Origin: Hippasteria phrygiana
Taxonomy: Eukaryota; Echinodermata; Asteroidea; Valvatida; Goniasteridae
Direction: 5' to 3'
Length of the DNA stretch: 64,000 bases
Assembly (NCBI GenBank): GCA_037893225.1
Contig: JAZGUH010000025.1
Location: forward strand, 1,178,001-1,242,000
Part shown: positions 55,850-64,000 of the stretch, one piece after another
Layout of the letters: every line of letters begins with the position of its first letter
Numbering within the stretch: the stretch's first letter is position 1
Made by a program: the position numbers and the translations under genes
The notes under the pieces: model-generated
The model's database searches: none
What the model was told of the DNA's origin: nothing
Seen by the model: the letters and a program-made list of their open reading frames with translations, nothing else

Positions 55850-56900
55850 TTTTGAAACGCACTTTCAAATAAAATGTGAGTTTCCAGTTTCCTACCTATT
55901 TTTGCAGTCAGAGACGTGATGACTGATGTGCTCGTTGTAGTTTTCATAAATCAAAACCCTGCCCTCTTTCCACACAATTAAGCTTGCTTATTATTCAACA
56001 TGATATCTTAATTAGCGAACTATTTAGATGATTCCAAGCACACAGAATGACTTTTCATGCCTGAATCATCGCAAAATATTGAGTTAAGTTCCGAAACACT
56101 GTCTCCTTCGTTCTCTTATATGAAACGGGGTCCTAAAGGTAACGATTACCAGGCTTACGACGTCACGATTTTTCATACGTTTTTTTAATCACGAAGTTCT
56201 ATTTTTTGGTCTTGATTTCATAATTCCTTATGTAACAAAAGGTGTTAAGTGATAGATGCATATGCTTTCCGAAAATTTAATCTTTATTAATCCTTATTTA
56301 CAGATACATGTATTCAACATGTTCAAAGAGGCAGCGCGAGAGTTGTCAAAATACAGAGCTCCAACAAGCTGCTGACAACTTATATTAATGTCGATCAAGT
56401 GCAATTGATCAATGTTTCCTACCCCATCCCCCCACCAAAAAAATGGAGAAAGAAGAACCGTTCCTTTCTTCTGTGCATCAGTGGTAAATTTATAGTAATA
56501 CATATACACCCTTAGGCCCCAAAATAGTTCTGCTTCCTCTTTTTATAGGCTACATATATACATGGCATTTGAAAATATAGTAGGTAGGGAACTCCCCCCC
56601 CCCCCCCCCAATTGTTTTTTTTCTTTTCCCACCCCCAATTAAGCCTATGTTGTTGTTTTTTTGCTCCCCCCCCCCCCCCAAAAAAAATACAAAAATGATG
56701 GTCAGGGCTGTTGAAATAGGGTAGGTACGCCTAGGGTAAACATAGCAGAACTATATTTTTTGGCCTGATCAGTTTTAAACACCAATGATTTTATTTCTTT
56801 CCTGTCATTCATGGAGGGGCATGCCAATTTTTTTTTTGTCAAACCACAAGGGAAATTGACTAGGTAAATTCGAATACATTTTTTAAGTTAATAAAGAAAA
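55850..56900. other. No gene recognised; poly-C tracts
   Basis: C runs at 56594-56609 and 56666-56679. CCTAAAGGTAACGATTACC at 56131-56149 is the inverse of GGTAATCGTTACCTTTAGG at 52273-52291. These two marks sit outside the CCATGG element and hint at a larger host repeat. Confidence 0.5.
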
Positions 56901-56901
56901 C

Positions 56902-57205
56902 TGGCCGGAGCAGGATTCGAACCTGCGACTTAGTCAAGTTGTGGTTTGACGAATTATGTTAAAATGTCGTATTCTCATTGAGTGATCCCTACAATAAACA
57001 ATATTGCTTCCCAGGTTGTATCGTAAAATTTTGCATGTTCCCAGGCTATACCGCATTCTAGGTTTTTGATTTCCGACTAGCGCACCCCGAACAAAGAAAA
57101 CTGACAATGTGGGAGACCATCTACATAGGGCAAGATGTAGCATGGAGTGCTGATACGGTAATCCAAAGGTCGCAAGTTCGAATCCTGTTAGTTTTCTTTG
57201 TTCAC
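56902..57205. repeat. SINE pair in inverted arrangement
   Basis: 56902-56935 reads, on the minus strand, AGTCGCAGGTTCGAATCCTG, a B-box end. 56990-57205 is a plus-strand copy of the 51236-51460 unit with the same leader (GCTTCCCAGGTTGTATCGT) and a decayed tRNA-like head ending GCAAGTTCGAATCCTG then TTTTCTTTGTTCAC. Confidence 0.7.
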
Positions 57206-57389
57206 AAATTTATTCAAATAAATTTGTGCAAAGTTGTAATTAATTTTAATTTACAGATCTAGAATACAACCATTTCTTAATAGTCTGTAACAACTGTGCA
57301 ACAAAATATAAAATAAGCCAAAAATACATTGTACAGTGTATGTGTATCATTGTAAGAAGTCACAAAAAGTGGAATGTTTAACTTTGCAG

Positions 57390-57513
57390 GACCAAGAAGA
57401 AGCAGAAGAAGAGCAAAGATGATGAAAGCAAGAAAAGGAACTCTGATGTCAAAGATCAGAATGGACCTTCATCTAAACGTGGCAAAGCATGGGAAAACAA
57501 TTTTTTTTTATAA
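57390..57513 (+). CDS. Candidate terminal exon, lysine-rich tail
   Basis: The acceptor tgtttaactttgcag precedes 57390. The frame encodes TKKKQKKSKDDESKKRNSD, then VKDQNGPSSKRGKAWENN and a stop at 57511-57513. A basic, serine-rich, lysine-dense tail of this sort is common at the C-termini of nucleolar and chromatin proteins. Synonymous-looking codon variety suggests real coding use and not a simple repeat. No upstream exon on this strand could be linked, so the gene is not identified. Confidence 0.35.
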
Positions 57514-59011
57514 ATGGAGAATACCGTACTTTTATTTAATCTGTAATTTCAACAACAGTTTAGCATTTCGATCAGTTGACAGAGTCCTGTGTTGTCTAAA
57601 CAGTCGGCAGTGAAATGTGGAGAGCAAATCTTCTAAGTCCTAAAATCCAATCTCGTTGTACGGACAAATCTGATCCACTCTGCTAATAGCAGGATTTTGG
57701 GGAAGTAAACAAATAATTGTGTTGCCCCAAGTGGAAAAAAATCGGGGGTCAATCGATTTTGTTTATTTTTTTTTTTTACCATCCATGAACCGTCATTTAA
57801 CTCAAAAGTTGGGAGTCAAAATCTTGCGAAATGCACAATTGTGCCATCATAGCTGTATGTAAAGATGATGATTTTAAATCAAAAGGTGAGATTTTGAAAA
57901 TTAATTTTAAATAGAACACGCAACTCGACTGGTGACATTTAGGGTTGGTCGTGAAGGGGAAACAATTTTGTTTGGCCAGATGTAGAGGTATTGGATTAGT
58001 CTTTGGCATTGTCAGACCATTCAAACAAAAGGAGCACAAGCATTCAAAGTAGTGTAATTTAAGTTTACGTAGGACAATGTTGTCGTACTCCATGTACTCG
58101 TACTCACGACAGCGCAGCATTATAAAACATCCAATTATACACATGTATATGCCACAGAAGGTGGAAGGTGTCATGACATCAGATTTGTTAGACAAATTAC
58201 GACGACTTTTAGACAAATGGCACCAGCGGGCACTTGATAAAAATAGCTCTCAAGAGTCACTTTTTGGGTATTTCATGGCAGATATAATTGTCTGTTACAT
58301 TTTATACTACCCAGTACATGTACATAAAACTACTAACTTTTATCAGCAATCAACATTCTCTTAAAACCCTCCCTCTCTGGGGGCCAAAATCGACCCAGCT
58401 GCTGTACAGATCAAAGCCTATAAAATGACAGGTTGAAACACACACAAGCTGTGAGAGTCGGTGTTTAGAGTTTTTGATAAGATGTGATGGTTATAAGTAT
58501 AGGAGATTAAATAGAGTTTCTTCGTTTCCAATTATTTTCCAGGAATCCTTTTCTTTACTTTGGCTTTTACTGCTGGAAAGTACTTTAACTCGTTCCCGTA
58601 CGAAAAAGAATTTCGTGTACTCCTACCCATACAACACTAATGTAAGGCCGCCCCCCCCCCCCCCCCAAACATTTTATTGCAAGTCGAATATCAGATTTTT
58701 TCTTATAAATTGAAACAAAAAAAGATGTTGAATTCAGCAGCCTGTCATATAGAATTGGTCTTTGGAATATGTCTGATTTAAATTACAAGAGTAACGTAAT
58801 CACACTAAACTGTAATTTAAGTGTGAGTTTGTATATGCCGGCAATCGTGGACCTAGGACAAAAGAATTCGGGCGTAGACAAAGGGGTCCACGTTTGACCT
58901 AACGTCCACGATTGAAAATCGTGTACAAAACCAATGGGAGGCCTCTTGAAAAAGTTAGAGTATAAACAAAAGAGGAACAATGGGAGGTCCACGATTGCAC
59001 CCGTTTACATG

Positions 59012-59048
<37 letters not shown>

Positions 59049-59320
59049 GGACAATACAAAAAAGATGGCATGAAATTAAATCCCTGCCTGGACTTGAATT
59101 ATGTACATGTATTGCCTTGCAGAGCTACTCATCTAAATTTGGATATCTGAATCCTTTATAATTCCCTTTAAGATCTGGCCATAGTTAGTCCTTGTCTAGT
59201 TGATGATGCAGGATGGTAATCGTACCCGGTTGTCTCCCAAGAAATACCCACCATCTGACAATATGACACGTGCCGGTATTTGCTAGATAAAATTGAGCGA
59301 AAAATTGGGAAATGTTATTG
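57514..59320. other. No gene recognised
   Basis: Contains a fragment of the 7971-8093 MITE (58165-58230), a C run at 58650-58666, an inverted CGTGGACC/GGTCCACG set near 58826-58998 and a (TG)n tract at 59013-59046. Confidence 0.5.
59013..59046. repeat. (TG)17 microsatellite
   Basis: An uninterrupted run of TG dinucleotides. Confidence 0.95.
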
Positions 59321-59329
59321 TACAAGTAT

Positions 59330-59615
59330 GTACATTTTGTATTAACAGAAAACCATGTAAATTCAACTGAAAAAGAGGAAAGGTTTTAGAATTTTACACA
59401 TGGCACAACCTTTAATTTTTATGCAATATAGGGAATACAGTTTGTATTTGCGGTTAGTTTTGGCAGGGAACGATCACTGAAAGTGGTCACAGATTTTGAC
59501 ATAAATCATAACATAAACAGGTTGTGTGCCACATGTTTATCAAGGAGGGTTGGTTATTTTCCACAATTTTGCTTTCCCTGACCGATTTGGCAGGGTAATA
59601 AAGTAAAATCTTTTC
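59330..59615 (+). mobile_element. Foldback MITE (TTTTACTTTAATACC family), copy 4, decayed
   Basis: The right end GGTTGGTTATTTTCCACAAT...GGTAATAAAGTAAAATCTT matches the family, and ATGGCACAACCTTTAATTTT at 59400 fits its left half. The left terminus is not recognisable. Confidence 0.6.
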
Positions 59616-59818
59616 CTGGAAAAGTGAAGTGTAAGTTCTCAAAAAACACTCAAACTAAATTTCAAGCAAAGTCATGTCGGATCAGGGCGACTGTATGCAA
59701 GCACCGTTTTTGCATGCAAGACCTGGATCTGAAAATTCCATGTAGTTACATGTAATCTCCCCATGTTCACAGCAAAAATATAGAATTGTAATGGACAATT
59801 GTATCTGAACATGCTTAA

Positions 59819-60391
59819 AGGGACACATTGCCTTCAAATGTCATGACATTTTGGAAATGTTCCTTATCTTTTATAAAAGTTGTGCATGCAAAAATACACG
59901 TATAATGTGTTGTAATTAGTGAGTAGTGATTACAAAACAAAAAATTTGCCTCTGACCCCTGACATCTGACCCGCGAAACATAGACTTATTTCCAGTGGTA
60001 AATACCACCGTCTAAATAATGCGCAAAATACGCTGTAAGAGTCTTTAGGCTGGCGCCGCAGCCAGTGGCCTTGTAAACCTATCAGATGATCGCCAGGTAC
60101 CATTCTCTACCTCGCGACACATATCGCCAGTGCTGCGCGCCGTGCCACAGTACATCAAAATGGATCAACAGAACGTACTTCAACCAGCTGCGACGGTCCG
60201 CCATTTTGTGGAGTCACAAATTTGGTTCTACAAAATGGCGGACCGTTATTTGTCACGAAATTAAACAAAAACCACGCAATTTGAATGGATAGCTATTTGA
60301 ATCTGTATATTCTACTTTTAAAAAAAGCTTCCCAACCATATCCATTTAAGTTTTATAGCCCAAATCGCAAAATCCAAAGCAATGTGTCCCT
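59819..60391 (-). mobile_element. TTAA-flanked MITE, intact copy (573 bases)
   Basis: Lies between TTAA at 59815-59818 and 60392-60395, in reverse orientation to 36555-37156. It carries the same internal blocks (GTTCCTTATCTTTTATAA, CGCGCCGTGCCACAGTACAT, GGTCCGCCATTTTGT). It confirms the TTAA target preference. Confidence 0.85.
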
Positions 60392-60472
60392 TTAAAGCAT
60401 ATTATCGGCCATTCGTTCCTACAAAATCTGAGCGTTTATAGACATTACCAGTCAGTATTTTGGAGACGATTT

Positions 60473-61440
60473 TCATCTAATGTGTTTAGTTGTCGGTTCG
60501 GCATCGGCCTCGTCATTATCTTCGGCGCTCCGCTCCACCCCCCCCCCCCCCCCCCCCCTACTTTCGTCGGTGGTTCGTGCTGCCGGATCGGAACGGCTTA
60601 AACTGGTAAGGTTCAGCACCTCGGACAATGATTTCCTAGACATCATCCTCCCCGACGACGATGTACGTGTACCACTTTTGTACGAAGAACCTTCAGAATC
60701 AACGCTGTAAAAGTCTCCCAAGAATTGTCGCTGTCGGAATCCGCCAAACACGCACGATTGTCGGTACAGTGTTTCGCGTGTATGTGCACATGTATCGTGG
60801 TGTGGCGTAGTACAGACACTAGACAGTCGGCGCATACAAACAATGACGTCACCACCAACGCAGCGCGGGGGCCGCCGTGACCTTTGTTTTTAGTTTCGAG
60901 ACAAAAGCGCTTCATTGAAAAAGACTCATTTTCGAGTATTTGGGTTGTTTGAAAGATATGAAAAGTTTTTAATATGTAATGAGTGTATTATACACAGATA
61001 TTATACAGTGGAAAACTAAGATCGATCGGCCACACTGCAGCAGCACTTTAAAAAGGAAAGAAAACCAAGTTGCATTTTTCCACTTTATTGGCTTTTCTGA
61101 TAGCTTGTATATTCTTCTAACCGAATACAAATTGGTAAAGAACGATTAAAATGTATTGCATTGAAACAAAAATGATTAAAATTGCCCCTTGGAGTGAGCG
61201 TTTGGTCTCAATTCCTGCAAAGGTCATTAGGGATGCAAATGTATGCATATGACCTTATGACGTGTGTGCGCTTACCCGGCCGTGCAGCCACCACGTCTGC
61301 AGCGTGTTGGTACTATCATCCACGTGTGTGTTATGACATTTTCGTCGTCAGCTGGTCGTACTTTCTTGGCATTTTTTGCCGAATTCACGGCCTTCCTAGC
61401 TTACTTTTGGAGTTATTCGGAGCTCGAATGTATTAAAGTT
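60473..61440. other. CpG-rich stretch upstream of the THAP gene
   Basis: 60480-60900 is unusually GC- and CpG-rich and open on both strands (minus frame 60473-60835 is S/D/E-rich, plus frame 60480-60710 ends LYEEPSESTL). A C run lies at 60537-60558. It may hold a promoter or first exon, but neither strand shows a domain or a clear splice site, so no gene is called. Confidence 0.35.
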
Positions 61441-61450
61441 AATAAGTATT

Positions 61451-62290
61451 ATGCCGAGAACGTGTGTGGTAGGTGGCTGCACAAGAAATACGGACAAAAA
61501 TCCGAACCTCTCTTTTCTAAGATTCCCCAAAGTTGATGGAAAACAACTACGGCAGTGGGTCCGGTTTGTGGAAACAACGCGATCTGACTTTAGGCTGACG
61601 AAATGGTCTTACATATCGTCACCGACACCACGAAGTAACACCCGAGTTGACTAGAGTACGCGCCACGCGCGCGTATTATAGAGATTCGAGTGATTTTCGT
61701 TTTCACGAAGTAACACCCAAGTACACCGCCAGTCACTGGGTACATTTGCGTTTCCACGAACTAACATCCATTTTTATTTCGCTAGTTTGAAGGTTGTTAT
61801 TGCTTTTTTGTGTAACCCAACAAGAATACAAATGAAGTAAATTCCTGTCAACCCTTTCAAAGCGTTTTTCTCCGCAACATGCGTTTTACTTTGTGAAGTC
61901 AAAAATCGCACGTCACTGTCCGAAGTGCGCGCTCACACTTGGGTGTTAGTTCGTGAAACCGAAATTATTCATTGAGCGGTTTTCACGAAGTAACACTGGA
62001 GTGGACTGTGTTACTTCGTGGTGTCGGTGACGATATGTAAGGAACATTTTACGAAAGACTGTGAAGATGAAATTGTAGCACTGAAGGCCAGACTCGGGAT
62101 AAATGTACCATTCCGGCTGAAACCTTGGGCAGTACCAACGCTGAAGGCACCATGCCCAGCTTTCCGCCGGACCGTAGTCTCAGCGGCTGCAGGCTCAATC
62201 CGTTCATGTGTCAGCCCAGTCCGCCCGCGCCCCATGCCCATCCGGCCGCGGCCCACTCTCAGCCATGCACAACCAAGCCGAACATGTTGA
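61451..62290 (+). pseudogene. THAP-domain protein interrupted by a MITE
   Basis: 61451-61615 encodes MPRTCVVGGCTRNTDKNPN, then LSFLRFPKVDGKQLRQWVRF and RLTKWSYI. 62036-62290 continues CKEHFTKDCEDEIVALKARL, then VPFRLKPWAVPTL and a stop. Together they make a canonical THAP zinc finger (C2CH, with CVVGGC and CKEH as ligands, P and W-RF core), a sequence-specific DNA-binding domain found in P-element-type transposases and host regulators. The two parts are separated by a 418-base TIR element flanked by TA, exactly before the third zinc ligand. Removing it and one TA restores frame without a base lost. As it stands the domain is cut off before the last two ligands. The rest of the protein is short and proline-rich, so a later exon may be missing. 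Confidence 0.75.
61616..62033. mobile_element. TA-flanked MITE inside the THAP exon (418 bases)
   Basis: The ends TCGTCACCGACACCACGAAG and CTTCGTGGTGTCGGTGACGA are inverted, flanked by TA (61614-61615, 62034-62035). Internal CACGAAGTAACACCC repeats occur at 61630, 61707 and, inverted, near 61986 and 62010. Mariner-type target site. No GT...AG pair would remove it while keeping the zinc ligand, so it is not a tidy intron. Confidence 0.85.
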
Positions 62291-64000
62291 AAATCTTCAG
62301 AATAGTACGATATACTCTTCCCACGAGCCATCAGATTCTGACATTATTCCAGAGCGAAAATTTTGTCCACGGCGTGTACGTCTGTACGTACCGCGACGTC
62401 ACTGTGATGTTTTCATTTCATTGAGATAGATACAATGCAGTTACCAGACTATGTTCGCGGCGCGCACACACTATAATCCACACATCCACACAAATTCCAA
62501 ACCCAAATTTCAGTGCCAAAATATGGATGAATAAGACACAAGTAAGCTTCCTGCTCCACAAAGACCTCATTAAAAAAATTATGAAAAACTCATCAGTGCA
62601 ACGTTCATGCAATAATGCACCACCAGGAACAATAAAAATAGGACAAAACCAACACACAGTACACATGCACGCACGCAAACACAATGGGCACTCGCATAGT
62701 GACGTCATCTATCTCCACGCAGCTACGTCACACGATTGGATTGTAAACACGCGGTTGACCCCGAGCTTTTCTGATTCTGAGCGAAAGAGACTCCAAAGTA
62801 AAGCTTCTCTAAAATTGCCAAATCCATGCATAAACTCTTCAAACCTACTTTGTTAGGTTTGGGGAGGCATAAGCTCTCAGAAAAGCCACTAAAGTAGAAA
62901 AATGCAAATTGGTTTTTTTTCCTCTTTAAATAACAAACTTCATGGAAGACTTGGAGAGAAACTGGGTCGGGGTTTAAGGGTCAAGCACAACGTATACTTT
63001 ACGCGTGCAAACGAAGGAAGCGTTTCCGAAGTGTCAAAAACGTAATTCTTTTACAGCAAAAAAATCATTCTTACAGCTATTTTGGGCATATCAGTTGTGT
63101 AATCGATAACTACTTGTTTGGATTGAGGTGGTTATAAGGTAAGGGCAAGCGTATTTTTCAATTAGGAATGCCAAGAAAAGATCGTATTTTGAGTGATCGT
63201 ATTTTGAGTGAACGTACGAAAAAGTGTACGTAGAATGCACGTAGGCCTATGTACGCGTACATCGTACAGCACATACAATTACAAGCGTGTATAAATAATG
63301 TAAAGCACTGTACACTGTACGTGCATGTACGACAGTGATCTTGCACAGTGTGCATTGTGATGAAAACGTATGAAGAATCATAAACAAAAAGAATACACTA
63401 GTACTAGGCCTATCATCCCTTTCTTCAAAGATATAAACACGATAAATGGTCTGTTGAATCTGTCTAATTTACGTTGACAATAGACACACATTTGGAAATC
63501 ATCTGGAATGTAGACATTTTGTTTGATTTCAATGCCTATTTGTACTATTCAACCAAACATTTATGGCAGGGCTATTCCCCAATTTTTTTTTCACAGAATG
63601 CCGGGTTTTTATCGTAATTTTGAGCATGGAGAAATGAGTGTGGAACTATATTTTTAGCTTAGTTAGGGGTAAGGGACACTTCCATGACTAATTTTATCAT
63701 GATATGAAAAAAATATGAAATATTGTTATTTCATGGCTGCCCGTTGCCATTTTTTCTCAGTCGCCAATTTTAAAGTTCTAGGAAATAAAAATCATCATAG
63801 TGTTAGGTACAATGTACTGCATATTCATTTTGACTGTAATAATAAATAAACAATCAGGATTTGTTATTTATTTTGTATTAAAGCTTAAAGGAAACAAAAT
63901 CTATTGCTAGATAGACTCATCACTCAACAACAAACCTAAAAGATACAAAACCAATAGGCTACATGTACATGTATCTATAAATGTACATGTGATTCGTGGA
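62291..64000. other. No gene recognised
   Basis: Open frames on both strands of 62400-62860 lack domains. TACATGTACATG clusters occur near 63250-63330 and again at the right edge (63961-63990). AT-rich from 63360 onward. Confidence 0.45.

Noticed and set aside
60473..60835. 120-residue minus-strand frame in the CpG-rich stretch
   Set aside because: Low-complexity S/D/E/G composition. The plus strand is equally open, so base composition alone explains it.
61616..62033. Insertion acting as an intron in the THAP gene
   Set aside because: No GT/AG pair at or near the borders removes it without losing the CKEH zinc ligands. TIRs and TA duplication explain it fully.

Overview
This is eukaryotic genomic DNA from an animal, most likely an invertebrate deuterostome such as an echinoderm. 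The phylum is inferred and not proven. The reasons are split coding exons with canonical GT/AG borders, a highly conserved metazoan THOC3, a Golgi-type GT10 fucosyltransferase, and a mix of Penelope-like, DIRS-like, Ty3/gypsy, Crypton-like, hAT, Harbinger-like, mariner-like, CACTA-like and TTAA-flanked elements. Coding density is very low. Most of the 64 kb is repeat, much of it nested.

Only two loci look like intact host genes. The first is THOC3 (363-11115, + strand): five exons join in frame and encode the last 262 residues of this WD40 subunit of the THO/TREX mRNA-export complex, and the 5' exons lie left of the window. The second is a type II membrane alpha-fucosyltransferase (33648-35401, - strand): a 12-base first coding exon plus one long exon give a 448-residue protein.

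Layout. 1-11 kb: THOC3 with introns full of MITEs, including a hAT element inside a Harbinger-like MITE. 11-18 kb: non-coding, with palindromic repeats. 18-20.6 kb: a Ty3/gypsy remnant. 21-26.5 kb: a transposon-type AT-hook exon, two Crypton-like recombinase fragments and an interior-amplified MITE. 26.8-30.8 kb: a TTAA-flanked MITE split by a 3.4-kb CACTA-like element. 30.8-32.1 kb: a foldback mariner. 33.6-35.4 kb: the fucosyltransferase. 37.6-39.2 kb: inverted minisatellite arrays around a broken zinc-finger gene. 39.5-42.8 kb: a large foldback with CGAAATAAT arrays. 43.5 kb: a DIRS-like reverse transcriptase relic. 45.2-50.5 kb: a Penelope-like endonuclease split by a 4.96-kb TIR element. 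51-57 kb: a tRNA-derived SINE, a THAP fragment and a 3.4-kb element with CCATGG-rich ends. 57-64 kb: a lysine-rich candidate exon, another TTAA-flanked MITE and a THAP-domain gene cut by a TA-flanked MITE.

I found no new cellular system. The most informative content is a set of insertions whose empty sites can be read from the sequence itself, giving target-site duplications and relative ages for several element families.
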